64,000 nucleotides of DNA, from positions 1 through 64,000 of the forward strand of contig MSXO01000009.1 of the NCBI GenBank assembly GCA_002083615.1. Reading direction: 5' to 3'. Source of the stretch: Proteobacteria bacterium ST_bin11. Lineage in GTDB: Bacteria > Pseudomonadota > Gammaproteobacteria > Methylococcales > Methylomonadaceae. The position numbers and the translations under genes were made by a program. The notes below the pieces were generated by a model that ran no database searches, had not been told where the DNA came from, and saw only the letters and a list, made by a program, of their open reading frames with translations. Shown in pieces: positions 1 to 9,283 of the stretch. Position 1 is the first letter of the stretch, and every line of letters begins with the position of its first letter.

Positions 1-58
1 TAAATTTCAACAGCCTGTTAAGCTTTCGGCCTCCGATTCTAAGCAAAATGGCTAGCTA

Positions 59-1486
59 TTATTTCCAACCGCCGCCCAATGCCTTGTATATGGTGATGGT
101 CGCCATGCGCTGCCGTTTGATGACATTGATCAATGCCAAACTGGATTGCAATGCGCTTTGTTGGGCAATGAGCACCTCTAAATAGCTAGCCCTGGCGGCT
201 TTATAAAGCTCGTTGGCTGAATCCACCGATTGTTTCAAGGCTTCGCTTTGTTGCTTCTTCAGTGCGCTGACCTGCTGCAAACGCTTAATACTGGACAGCT
301 GATTGGCCACCTCGACGTAGGCATTCAGAATGGTTTTTTGGTAACGATACATGGCGGCCAACTGACTGGCTTGCGCGGAATTGAAAGCCGCCTCCAGCGA
401 TTTCATGTTGATAATCGGCGCAACCAGGGTACCGGCCAACGAATACGCCAAGGAGGCAGGCGAGGTAAATAAAAATTCCGGATTGAACGCCTGAAAACCC
501 AGACTGGCAGTAATATTGAAGTTGGGGTAAAACGCTGCCTTGGCTGCTTTCAAGTCGAATTTGCTGGCCTCGACCTGAAACTCCGCTTCACGAATATCCG
601 GTCGATTGCTTAATAACTGCGATGGAATCCCCGATAAAATCACTTGCGGACCCGCATCGTAGAACACGTTTTTTGCCCGTTCTATTGGTTGAGGATAGCG
701 TCCCAACAAAAAGTTGATCTGATTTCCGGCTTCGCTGATCTGTTGCAGCACTTGGTTTTCCAGTACCTGCGTTTCCAACAATTGGGCGCGGAATTGTTGA
801 ACCGCTAGTTCATTGGCTCTGCCGGCTTCTTTCTGCAGCTTGATAATCTCCAAGGCTTCCTGTTGTTTCTGGATGGTCTGCCGGACAATATCCAGTTCAT
901 GATCCAATGCCAACAGTTCGTTGTAATAAATGGCCACATCGGCCACCAGATTGGAGATGACGAAATTGGTAGCTTCAATGCTGGCAAGATAGTTTGAAAC
1001 CGCCGATTTGCGCTGATTTTCCAGTCTGCCCCATACATCGATCTCCCAAGATGACTGCAAGCCCAAATAAATATCCGTTAAATTTTCGGGCACGATTTGA
1101 CCGGGTCTGATTTCGGTTGAGGCATTACCAGCACCATCCATGGTGTACAGCCCAAATTTACGCACACCCCCACCCACATTCAAACTGACTTGCGGCAGCA
1201 TCGCTGCATTAGCCAATTTTATGCTGGAGCGTGACGACTCAATGCGCTGCAAAGCGATTTGCAGGTCGGGATTATTGTTGATGGCGGTATCGATCAGTTT
1301 TAACAACAGCGGGTCGCTAAAGTATTGCCGCCAGTCGATGTTGGCTATGCTAGTACTATCAGACTTATCTGGAAAACTGGCCGGCATGGGCGGTTGTGGA
1401 ATTGACAGATCGGTATTGAGAGAGCAACCGCTTAAAACACATAACAATACAGAAACGGCAACGCCGCAATAAATTTTACACTTCAT
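59..1486 (-). CDS. Outer-membrane efflux lipoprotein (NodT/OprM family)
   Basis: Outer-membrane channel of a tripartite RND efflux pump. The 475-residue protein begins with a lipoprotein signal peptide ending in the lipobox LSGC (Cys about residue 21), so the mature protein should be acylated as in OprM/NodT. Two OEP repeats follow, rich in long helices with Q/A/L heptads (about residues 60-260 and 290-470), as expected for the periplasmic helical tunnel. The start lies 6 bp after the stop of the pump gene, so it is the last gene of a three-gene operon (fusion protein, pump, channel). Length is normal for the family. The substrate cannot be read from the sequence. Confidence 0.93.
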   Translation of the reverse strand: MKCKIYCGVAVSVLLCVLSGCSLNTDLSIPQPPMPASFPDKSDSTSIANIDWRQYFSDPLLLKLIDTAINNNPDLQIALQRIESSRSSIKLANAAMLPQVSLNVGGGVRKFGLYTMDGAGNASTEIRPGQIVPENLTDIYLGLQSSWEIDVWGRLENQRKSAVSNYLASIEATNFVISNLVADVAIYYNELLALDHELDIVRQTIQKQQEALEIIKLQKEAGRANELAVQQFRAQLLETQVLENQVLQQISEAGNQINFLLGRYPQPIERAKNVFYDAGPQVILSGIPSQLLSNRPDIREAEFQVEASKFDLKAAKAAFYPNFNITASLGFQAFNPEFLFTSPASLAYSLAGTLVAPIINMKSLEAAFNSAQASQLAAMYRYQKTILNAYVEVANQLSSIKRLQQVSALKKQQSEALKQSVDSANELYKAARASYLEVLIAQQSALQSSLALINVIKRQRMATITIYKALGGGWK

Positions 1487-1492
1487 TAAGGA

Positions 1493-4400
1493 TCAAATCG
1501 TCTCAGTAAAGGGGGCTTTTTCTTTTTCACCATTGCTGCGATGCTTGTCTGCAATGCTGGCAAAGGTCACATATAAACCCGGAATGACAATGACGCCGAA
1601 GATAGTGCCGAATATCATGCCGCCAGCCGCCGCCGAGCCCAGGGTGTTATTACCGATTTCGCCGGCACCGGACGCAAACATCAACGGAATCAGCCCGGCG
1701 ACGAAGGCAAACGAAGTCATTAAAATGGGGCGTAATCGCAACACAGCACCTTCGATGGCCGCCTCGAACGGCGAATTGCCTTGCTTGTGTTTCATGGCGG
1801 CAAATTCGATGATCAGGATCGCGTTTTTGCCCAAGATGCCAATCAGCATGATCATGGCGATTTGCGCGTAGATATTGTTTTCCAGACCCATCACCCAAAG
1901 CATGAACAATGCCCCAAAGATGCCGATCGGCAAGGACAGAATTACGGGCATGGGCAACAAAAAGCTTTCATATTGCGCAGCCAATAGCAGATACACAAAT
2001 AGCAGGCAAATCAGAAAGATATAGATGGCCTGATGACCGGCGTTGGCCTCGTCGCGTGAAGAACCCGCCCAGTCGTAACCAAAGCCTTTCGGCAATTTTT
2101 GCGCCGCCACCTGTTTAATCGCTTCAATAGCCTGTCCACTACTATAGCCATCGGCTGGCTGGCCATTGACCATCGCTGAAGTGTACATATTGTAGCGAGT
2201 TACCTGTTCGGGCCCATAGACCTTTTCGATGTGCAGGAAAGCAGAAAACGGCACCATCTTGCCGGCATCGTTTTTGATATACAGCTTCAGCAAATCATCC
2301 GGGTGGGCGCGATATTCCGGCAAAGCTTGCACCATGACCCGGTACATCTGTCCAAAGCGGATGAAATTGGTGGCGTACTCACTCCCGATCAAGGTTTGCA
2401 AGGTGTTCATGGCGTTCTCGGTAGTGACCCCCTTTTGCGCGGCCTTATCGATATCGACATGCAAAAGAAATTGCGGAAATTTAGTGTTGAACGTGGTGAA
2501 GGCATTGCTGATTTCCGGTCGCTTATTCAACTCTTCCACAAACGCGTCAGCCACTTTCTGCAGTTTTTCCAGGCTACCGCCGGTTTTATCCAATAAACGC
2601 ATTTCAAAACCACTGGAGTTACCGAAGCCCGGCACGGGTGGCGGAGTAAAAAACTCGATGCCGCCGTCTTTGATATGTTGGGTCTTTTCCTCTAGTTGCT
2701 TGATCACCTGCTTATCGGAAAGACTTCGATCCTGCCAGTCCTTCAAACTGATCAGGTTCATGCCGTAAACCGCCCCGGTACCGTCCGAAAGTACGCTGAA
2801 ACCGGCCAAACTGGAGACCGAGTCCACCGATACCATCTGCGAAGCGATACGCTGTACTTCGTCCACCACCTTTTCAGTCCGCTCCAGTGTGGCGCCGGAC
2901 GGGGTGGTGATATTGGCATAAATCGTCCCTTGATCCTCTTGCGGAATAAACCCGGAAGGCACTAGGTTGCCGACCAAGCCTGCCCCGAAGGAAAACCCTA
3001 TTAATATCCCGAAGGTGATCAGTCGGCGATTGGCTATCAGCCTGATTAGCCGCTTGTAACGCTCGGCCAGTCCGTTGTACCAGCGATTGAATCCAGCGAA
3101 GAATTTTTCAAGCCCTGTTGCCTGATGTGGTTCATGGTGGTGAATGGGTTTCAGAAAAAATGCGCAAAGTGCCGGGGTGAGCGTCAACGCAGTGATACCT
3201 GACAGCACAATTGCAAACGCCATGGTCAACGAAAATTGCCGGAAGAAAATACCGGTAGAGCCTTCCATAAACGATACCGGCAAAAATACTGCCGACATCA
3301 CCAGGGTGATTGCGATAATGGCCCCACTGATTTCCCGCATGGCTTGTTCGGTTGCCCGTTTTGGGCCGATATTTCCTTGTTCCAGCTTGGCATGTACGGC
3401 TTCGATGACCACGATGGAGTCATCGATGACGATACCGATCGCCAGTACCAATGCAAACAAGGTGATCAAATTTAACGAAAAACCCATCAGATGCAGGAAG
3501 AAAAACGTGCCAATCAGCGAAACCGGCACGGTGACGACCGGAATCAGAGTGGAACGGACATCCTGTAGAAAGATGAATACCACCAGGGCCACCAATACGA
3601 ATGCTTCCAGTAAGGTTTTGATGACTTCGTGAATCGAAGCATCCAAAAATTTGGAAACGTCATAGCTGAGGGTGTAGTCCATGCCGGGCGGAAACGAATC
3701 GGCCTTGATCCGCTCCATGGTTTCCTTGATGTTGGCGATTACTGCCTTGGCATTGCTACCGGGCCGCTGTTTGAGCATGATGGCCGCCGACGGCTGGCCG
3801 TTTTCTTTGGAGAGTACATCGTAGTCCTGCGAATCGAAAGCAACTTCAGCCACATCTTTGAGTCTTAAAATTTCGCCATCGCTTTTACCGCTCAACACAA
3901 CGTTTTCATATTCTTCCACGGTGTTGTATTTACCGGTGTATTTCAAAATGTATTGCATGGCTTGCGCGTCGCGCCCAGAGCTTTCACCGATCTTGCCCGG
4001 TGCCGCTTCGACATTGTAAGCCCGCAATTGGGCGATGACTTCGGTCGGGGAAATGTTGTACATCAGCAATTTCTCGGGCTTCAACCACACCCGCATCGCA
4101 TATTCCCGCGCCCCCATGATGTCGGCAAAACCCACGCCTTCTATACGTTTCAGTTCCCTCAGTACATTGATATCGGCAAAATTGTAAAGAAACTTTTCAT
4201 CCAGGGTTGGATCCTTGCTGAGAATATTGATATACAACAGCATGCTGTTTTGGACTTTCTCGACGATAACCCCGGCCTTTATCGCTTCTTCGGGCAGTTC
4301 ATCCAACACCGAAGCCACCCGGTTCTGCACGTTGACCGAGGCCACTTCCGGGTCAGTGCCGGCATTAAAAATAGTCTGTATCACGCTGACGCCGTCATTG

Positions 4401-4651
4401 CCTGACACCGAAGACATATAGGCCATACCCGGCACACCATTGATTGCACGCTCAAGCGGCGTGACCACCGCTTTGACGCAGGCTTCGGCGTTGGCGCCGA
4501 TAAATTTGGTGGTAACGGTAACTTCAGGCGGGGCGATTTCCGGAAACTGCGTCACTGAAAGCCGGGTGACCGACAGCAGGCCAATCAAAATAGTCAAAAT
4601 AGCCATCACGATGGATAGCACCGGACGATGAATGAATCTAGTGGTTATCAT
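1493..4651 (-). CDS. RND multidrug efflux pump, HAE1 (AcrB/MexB-like) family
   Basis: Inner-membrane proton-driven exporter of 1052 residues, the usual HAE1 length. TM1 is at residues 10-30, a large periplasmic loop follows, then TM2-6 (about 340-500), a second loop, and TM8-12 (about 870-1030). The proton-relay residues are present: adjacent Asp-Asp near 406-407 in the TM4 motif (GIVIDDSIVVIE) and Lys near 939 in LIGILGKNAIL, matching AcrB D407/D408 and K940. The HAE family is known to export hydrophobic drugs and detergents; this pump's substrate is unknown. It lies between the fusion protein (14 bp upstream) and the outer-membrane factor (6 bp downstream). No regulator gene is adjacent. 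Confidence 0.95.
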   Translation of the reverse strand: MITTRFIHRPVLSIVMAILTILIGLLSVTRLSVTQFPEIAPPEVTVTTKFIGANAEACVKAVVTPLERAINGVPGMAYMSSVSGNDGVSVIQTIFNAGTDPEVASVNVQNRVASVLDELPEEAIKAGVIVEKVQNSMLLYINILSKDPTLDEKFLYNFADINVLRELKRIEGVGFADIMGAREYAMRVWLKPEKLLMYNISPTEVIAQLRAYNVEAAPGKIGESSGRDAQAMQYILKYTGKYNTVEEYENVVLSGKSDGEILRLKDVAEVAFDSQDYDVLSKENGQPSAAIMLKQRPGSNAKAVIANIKETMERIKADSFPPGMDYTLSYDVSKFLDASIHEVIKTLLEAFVLVALVVFIFLQDVRSTLIPVVTVPVSLIGTFFFLHLMGFSLNLITLFALVLAIGIVIDDSIVVIEAVHAKLEQGNIGPKRATEQAMREISGAIIAITLVMSAVFLPVSFMEGSTGIFFRQFSLTMAFAIVLSGITALTLTPALCAFFLKPIHHHEPHQATGLEKFFAGFNRWYNGLAERYKRLIRLIANRRLITFGILIGFSFGAGLVGNLVPSGFIPQEDQGTIYANITTPSGATLERTEKVVDEVQRIASQMVSVDSVSSLAGFSVLSDGTGAVYGMNLISLKDWQDRSLSDKQVIKQLEEKTQHIKDGGIEFFTPPPVPGFGNSSGFEMRLLDKTGGSLEKLQKVADAFVEELNKRPEISNAFTTFNTKFPQFLLHVDIDKAAQKGVTTENAMNTLQTLIGSEYATNFIRFGQMYRVMVQALPEYRAHPDDLLKLYIKNDAGKMVPFSAFLHIEKVYGPEQVTRYNMYTSAMVNGQPADGYSSGQAIEAIKQVAAQKLPKGFGYDWAGSSRDEANAGHQAIYIFLICLLFVYLLLAAQYESFLLPMPVILSLPIGIFGALFMLWVMGLENNIYAQIAMIMLIGILGKNAILIIEFAAMKHKQGNSPFEAAIEGAVLRLRPILMTSFAFVAGLIPLMFASGAGEIGNNTLGSAAAGGMIFGTIFGVIVIPGLYVTFASIADKHRSNGEKEKAPFTETI

Positions 4652-4665
4652 CTGATATAGCTCGG

Positions 4666-5766
4666 TTATTCTGGCGACATGGCGGCAGCCAAATCAATCG
4701 GAACAGGGGTGATTTTGCTGCCGTCTTTGGCGTTTTCGACACCTTCGTAGACAATTTTCTCGTTCTGCGATAATCCGGATTCCACAACAAAATAATCCGT
4801 CAGTTGCATCCGGGCCACAATATTGCGTTGCCTTAAAATGTTGTCCTTGTCGACCACAAACACGTAAAGCTTGTCTTGAATTTCAAACGTGGATTTTTGC
4901 GGAATGAACAAGGCATTCTTGAGTTGCTTCTTTACCACGACCTTGCCATTCGAACCGTGTTTTAACAGGGCATCCGGATTGGGAAATCGGGCTCTGAAGG
5001 CGATATTGCCGGTGGACTGATCGAACTCAGTTTCGATCATTTCAATTTTTCCGCTGTGCGGATAAAGCGTTTGATTCGCCAGCTTCAGACCAACACTATC
5101 GGCCTGTTTATCGTTAGCCGTTACATAATTGAGGTAGTCGATTTCGGATAGATTGAAATAAGCAAACACTTCCCGATTGTCGGAAATCGAGGTCAACATG
5201 TCGCCGTCCGCAATCAAGCTGCCCACTTTATTGGGGATCCGATTCACGAAACCATTGAACGGAGCCTTGATATGCGCAAAGGAGAGATTCAAGGCAACCT
5301 GTTCCTGGTTGGCGGCAGCTTCTTCCCGGTCGGCTTTTAACGCCTCTACTTTGGCTTTGGCTACTTCAAGCTCACCTTCTGCCACGATGTTTTTTTCCAA
5401 TAGCCGTTTAACATTATTCAACTCGACTTCTGCCGCCTTTAAATCAGCTTGAGCGCTTTTATGCGCGGCATTGGCTTTTTGCAGCTCTTTTTCGTATTCC
5501 ATGAAGCTCAGGGTAAACAACAGCTGGCCTTCCTTGACCGCCTGACCTTCATCGACATGAATTTTCTCGACGTGGCCTTTGATTCTGCTCCTGACTTCGA
5601 CATATTTCACCGACTGAATTTCGGCGACATATTCACTATCGTAGCTGGTGTCTTTGACGACGGGATTGATAACCTCAAGGTTATCGACTTCGGTTGGCTG
5701 TATATCCGAGTTGCAGCCGACCACAACTAAGCAGAGGCATAGCATTAGAGCTTTGCTGATTTTCAT
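4666..5766 (-). CDS. RND efflux periplasmic adaptor (membrane fusion lipoprotein)
   Basis: Periplasmic adaptor linking pump and outer-membrane channel, first gene of the operon. I place the start at the ATG ending at 5766 because it gives a clean lipoprotein signal, MKISKALMLCLCLVVVGC, with the Cys at residue 18. The reading frame stays open upstream to a TTG ending at 5880, with another ATG ending at 5850, but the added 38 residues would precede the signal peptide and look unlike an export signal. Domains: barrel-sandwich/lipoyl halves (about 60-95 and 170-205) around a coiled-coil hairpin rich in K/A/E (about 95-170), then beta-barrel and membrane-proximal domains (about 205-355). The mature protein would be 366 residues before processing. 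No strong Shine-Dalgarno sequence is visible at either start. Confidence 0.9.
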   Translation of the reverse strand: MKISKALMLCLCLVVVGCNSDIQPTEVDNLEVINPVVKDTSYDSEYVAEIQSVKYVEVRSRIKGHVEKIHVDEGQAVKEGQLLFTLSFMEYEKELQKANAAHKSAQADLKAAEVELNNVKRLLEKNIVAEGELEVAKAKVEALKADREEAAANQEQVALNLSFAHIKAPFNGFVNRIPNKVGSLIADGDMLTSISDNREVFAYFNLSEIDYLNYVTANDKQADSVGLKLANQTLYPHSGKIEMIETEFDQSTGNIAFRARFPNPDALLKHGSNGKVVVKKQLKNALFIPQKSTFEIQDKLYVFVVDKDNILRQRNIVARMQLTDYFVVESGLSQNEKIVYEGVENAKDGSKITPVPIDLAAAMSPE

Positions 5767-6281
5767 TGGACTGGTTTTACTGATGGGATTGGAGTATGGC
5801 GCGAAAAAGGCTTCAGGCCGTGGTTGACGAATATTCAACAGGCTCTTCATTTTGGTGCTGCTGCGCACAACCGGAGACAAGTAAGAAACTCAACAGAAGG
5901 CAGGCTACATAGATTTGAGGTTTAAATTGACGATAGAAAAACATAACGCTAGATTCTCGGCACACAGAAATCGGCATTTTATATAGCTAACCTTACACCA
6001 ACCTTTCACTGATTTTTATGACGAGTCTGAACAACAGGAGATCGCGCGTATAGCAATAGAGCCACCATGGACCCAACATATACTCAGGCGCTTTTTAAAC
6101 AAGACATTCAGGCAGAAAGGCACTCATCCAAGCATTATGCGGCTGCTGCGAGATAAAACTTGCCCCGCAATGGCAATACTGACTGATGGACAACTTCCCA
6201 CGGATGCACATCCTTATACAGCGCCAGATGGAATTAATTAGGAAAGTGGCAGACCTAGATATCCAGGCTGCTTAGAGAGCC
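5767..6281. other. Intergenic region upstream of the efflux operon
   Basis: About 515 bases without a gene I can support. The minus strand carries an AT-rich TATATAAA (plus-strand 5978-5985), a possible -10 region for the efflux operon, without a convincing -35. A 29-codon plus-strand ORF (6067-6156) has no recognisable product and no Shine-Dalgarno sequence. No hairpin terminator or long repeat was found. Confidence 0.4.
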
Positions 6282-7136
6282 TTAGTTGAATCGCAGCGAT
6301 TTTTCGGTCGCCATCCCCGCAAAGTGCATGACCCGGCGGACATATTGCTGGGTTTCGGCATAAGGCGGAATGCCGGCATGGCGATCAACAACCCCTTCAC
6401 CGGCGTTATACGCAGCGGCGACCAATCGCCAGTCGCCGGCAAAGCGCCGCTCCAGCCAGCGAATATAGGCCATACCCCCTTTGATGTTCTGCTCCGGATC
6501 AAATGGGCGCAGTACGCCGAAACGTTCCTGCGTGGCTGGAATCAACTGCATCACCCCCTGGGCATTTTTCGGGGAAACAGCGGTAGGATTCATATTCGAT
6601 TCAGCCAACGCAATGGCCAACACGAAGCGGGCATCGACCTGGTATTTCGGTGCCCAATGGTGAATCAAGCGCACAATCTTCTGCTTATCGAACGACTGCT
6701 TGCTGAGATAGGCGTCCATGTTAAAGGCGGACACCTCGGACTCCGCATCCTCGGCTCCGGCCAGCGCGTCGCAGTCGCCCTGAAGCTCAGCATTGCCATG
6801 ACGGCTGTCGTAATACTTGAGGGCATCCTCATTTCCCAGACTGGCAGCCAGTGCCAGATAAGCATTAGCGACTTCAGGCTTGCGCGCAAGGCCATGGCCC
6901 GTCGCCAGTACCCGACCAATCCGCATAAAGCCTTCAGGACTACCCATGGTCGCGGCGTCGCAATAAAGACGTATCGCCAACCAGAGGTTACGACCGACGC
7001 CTTTGCCTTTCTCTGCCGCGAGCCCTTGCTCCAAGGCCGCCTGAACCCGTGGCGCCTCGTCAAATTCAGCGGCATGGACAGACGAAACGACAATGATCGC
7101 GGCCACCAGCAAAAGTAGACGGGCAAAGGCTTTCAA
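6282..7136 (-). CDS. Lytic transglycosylase (SLT domain) with Sel1-like N-terminal repeats
   Basis: Periplasmic murein lytic transglycosylase. Residues 1-22 form a Sec signal peptide ending in VHA-A. Residues 30-115 contain two Sel1-like (TPR-type) repeats, seen as AAxxGSPEGxxRIG and AASLGNEDALKYY. Residues 150-275 form an SLT/goose-lysozyme fold with the catalytic Glu in ALAESNMNP and the downstream signatures GVMQLIPAT, NIKGGMAYIRWL and AAYNAGEGVV. The family cleaves the MurNAc-GlcNAc bond, making 1,6-anhydroMurNAc. The Sel1 repeats suggest a protein partner. At 284 residues it is a small soluble member. It stands alone between the efflux region and nadA, which is 79 bp upstream on the same strand. 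Confidence 0.9.
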   Translation of the reverse strand: MKAFARLLLLVAAIIVVSSVHAAEFDEAPRVQAALEQGLAAEKGKGVGRNLWLAIRLYCDAATMGSPEGFMRIGRVLATGHGLARKPEVANAYLALAASLGNEDALKYYDSRHGNAELQGDCDALAGAEDAESEVSAFNMDAYLSKQSFDKQKIVRLIHHWAPKYQVDARFVLAIALAESNMNPTAVSPKNAQGVMQLIPATQERFGVLRPFDPEQNIKGGMAYIRWLERRFAGDWRLVAAAYNAGEGVVDRHAGIPPYAETQQYVRRVMHFAGMATEKSLRFN

Positions 7137-7215
7137 AGCGGGATCCGGCAGGGAATGGTTCCAACGGCCATGCTCGGGACAATAAGCCCTAAGACCACGG
7201 CGGGTGCCTTCCGGA

Positions 7216-8310
7216 CTAAGACGCTAACAACATATTGTCTAAGGTCTTCTTCGCCAAGGCGGCTTGCTCAGCCGGCACAGACACCTGGTTGACCACATGT
7301 CCCGCGGCCAGATTTTCCAACACCCAACACAAATGTTGAGGATCGGTGCGGAACATGGTCGAGCACATGCTCAGGGTGGGCGCCATGAAGTGCACGCTTT
7401 TCCCTTGATCTTTGCATTCTTGATTTAAGCGATTAACCAGGTTCAACTCGGTAGCGACCAGCCAGCGGGTGTTGGCTTCAGCTTCGCGGACGATTTTCAA
7501 AATCATCTCGGTTGAGCCGATGAAATCCGATTTTTCGCAGACTTCAAAACAGGCTTCCGGGTGGGAAATGACAATGGTTTCCGGATGTTTTTCCTTAAAC
7601 GCATCGATCTGTTCGGGTTGAAAGGCTTGATGCACGGAACAATAGCCTTTCCAGAGGATGATCTTGGCGTCGCGAATTTGCTGCTCGGTCAATCCACCCT
7701 GCGGTTTGTTGAAATCCCAGGTCACCATTTGCTCTAGAGGTATGCCCATCCGATAACCGGTATTGCGCCCCAAATGTTGATCAGGAAAGAACAATACTTT
7801 TTCGCGTTTGGCAAAACTCCAGTTCAGGATCTTCTGCGCGTTTGACGAAGTACAGACGATGCCGTCATGTTGACCGCAAAAGGCTTTTAAATCGGCGGCA
7901 GAGTTGATGTAAGTCACCGGCGTAACGGTATTTTCCACATCGATCACTTTTGCCAGCTCGTCCCAGCATTGTTGGACTTTAACCTTGTTCGCCATGTCGG
8001 CCATGGAACAGCCGGCAGCCAAATCTGGCAAGATCGCGATCTGTTCGGGACGCGACAAAATATCCGCCACTTCCGCCATGAAATGCACGCCACAAAACAC
8101 GATGTATTCAGCTTCAGATTGCGCTGCTTCCCGAGACAATTTTAATGAATCGCCGAAGATATCGGCGTGTTTGAACACCTCGTCGCGCTGGTAATGATGA
8201 CCGAGCACGATACAGCGTTTGCCGAGTTTGGCTTTGGCGGCAATTATGCGGCTTTCGCATTCTGCGTCATCTAGCAAGGCATAATCATGGATGGGTAAGG
8301 CAGCAGTCAT
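7216..8310 (-). CDS. nadA: Quinolinate synthase A
   Basis: Condenses iminoaspartate with dihydroxyacetone phosphate to quinolinate in de novo NAD synthesis, using a [4Fe-4S] cluster. The 364-residue length is that of the long (E. coli-type) class. Visible signatures are GHHYQRDEV near the N-terminus, the first cluster Cys in IVFCGVHFMAE, VCTSSNAQKIL, the HPEACFEV region carrying the second Cys, and a C-terminal APTLSMCSTMFR carrying the third. nadB and nadC are not in this window, so it is a separate unit. Cytoplasmic. Confidence 0.97.
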   Translation of the reverse strand: MTAALPIHDYALLDDAECESRIIAAKAKLGKRCIVLGHHYQRDEVFKHADIFGDSLKLSREAAQSEAEYIVFCGVHFMAEVADILSRPEQIAILPDLAAGCSMADMANKVKVQQCWDELAKVIDVENTVTPVTYINSAADLKAFCGQHDGIVCTSSNAQKILNWSFAKREKVLFFPDQHLGRNTGYRMGIPLEQMVTWDFNKPQGGLTEQQIRDAKIILWKGYCSVHQAFQPEQIDAFKEKHPETIVISHPEACFEVCEKSDFIGSTEMILKIVREAEANTRWLVATELNLVNRLNQECKDQGKSVHFMAPTLSMCSTMFRTDPQHLCWVLENLAAGHVVNQVSVPAEQAALAKKTLDNMLLAS

Positions 8311-8389
8311 TTTTTAACCTGAAAAATAAAACGAAAAATTGTAAACGCTAGGGCCAGTTTTTTAACAGTAGGTTCCATCGCCTGACGCG

Positions 8390-8675
8390 TTATAGAGCGT
8401 ATTGCAGCAAGGTGATGCCGATCCAGCCGAAACCAAGGGTGGTGATTGCAAAATTTAAAGCCGAATAGATTCGCCTATTGGCTTCGTGCCCTAAAAGCCT
8501 AGGCAAAACAGGCCATCAAGGCGAAATCCACGTGTGCCCGAATCAAGGTTTTGTCGTCTTTCAAAAATTCACCATCTATACCTTTTATCGGAAACCACTT
8601 GGCAAAAGTCATCAGCCATGCGCACAGCAAAACCGCGAAGATCATTTGCATTGCGTCGATCAATAGTATTTCCAT
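8390..8675 (-). pseudogene. Small membrane protein gene, apparently frameshifted
   Basis: The 5' part (ATG ending at 8675) encodes MEILLIDAMQMIFAVLLCAW..., one hydrophobic segment, then KTLIRAHVDFALMACFA and a TAG near 8501. In another frame the sequence continues as HEANRRIYSALNFAITT and LGFGWIGITLLQYAL, ending at a TAA at 8390-8392, which is a clear transmembrane segment. The two halves together look like one protein of about 95 residues with at least two membrane segments, broken near 8500-8510. I do not recognise the family firmly. A sequencing indel is possible, or the short frame may be an independent 58-residue protein. Confidence 0.45.
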
Positions 8676-8755
8676 AGTCGATAATCTTTGGTTTTGAGAT
8701 TGGGCTGAGGTTAAAGCAAATTCCGGCGGGCTCAAGCTAGAACGCTCGTCAAAAA

Positions 8756-9283
8756 TTAATACAAGGCATGCTGCAGTAAATTCATAGCGCCGGCACCGCT
8801 TTGGTTTTGCACGTATTGCAAGACTACCGGGACAAATTGGCTAACCAGAGACGGATTCATCCCCAAAGATTGAAACGATCCGGCTAAATTCGCCAAACCT
8901 CCTAGTTGGCCGCCCATCAGCCCACCCGCCGCACCCAGCAACGATTGCGAACCGGAGGCTGATCCTTGTTGCGGCACTGCGGACAAATAGCGGTCTATGC
9001 CCGGCACGGCATCGCTCAATTGCGAAAAATCTCCAGGATTCATGCGCTGCTGCGCCACTGAAAAAATAGAGCCTACGCCACCCAAGGCCTGCTGAGGACT
9101 AATACCCAACTGCCCGACCAAAACATCGATCAACCCAAGCTCGTTGGCTTGACCAACGGCACCATAGCCGGTTTGCGGCCCGCCCAAGGCGAAAGTCTGA
9201 TCTGAAAACTGTTCTTTAACCGGTGCGCAAGCACTAATCAATACGACAACGCCAACCGCTGTGAAACCGTGCAACACTTTCAT
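8756..9283 (-). CDS. DUF2780 (VcgC/VcgE-type) lipoprotein
   Basis: Predicted 175-residue lipoprotein with the signal MKVLHGFTAVGVVVLISAC (lipobox ISAC). The body carries the DUF2780 pattern: LVGQLGISPQQALGGVGSIF, then DFSQLSDAVPGIDRYLSAVP, a Gly/Ala/Ser-rich stretch, and a C-terminal MNPSLVSQFVPVVLQYV helix. The family is widespread in Proteobacteria and its function is unknown. The domain alternates amphipathic helices around Gly-Gly turns. It seems monocistronic, with about 650 bases of non-coding sequence upstream. Confidence 0.75.
   Translation of the reverse strand: MKVLHGFTAVGVVVLISACAPVKEQFSDQTFALGGPQTGYGAVGQANELGLIDVLVGQLGISPQQALGGVGSIFSVAQQRMNPGDFSQLSDAVPGIDRYLSAVPQQGSASGSQSLLGAAGGLMGGQLGGLANLAGSFQSLGMNPSLVSQFVPVVLQYVQNQSGAGAMNLLQHALY

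Noticed and set aside
6067..6156. 29-codon plus-strand ORF upstream of the efflux operon
   Set aside because: No Shine-Dalgarno sequence, no recognisable domain and short; probably chance.
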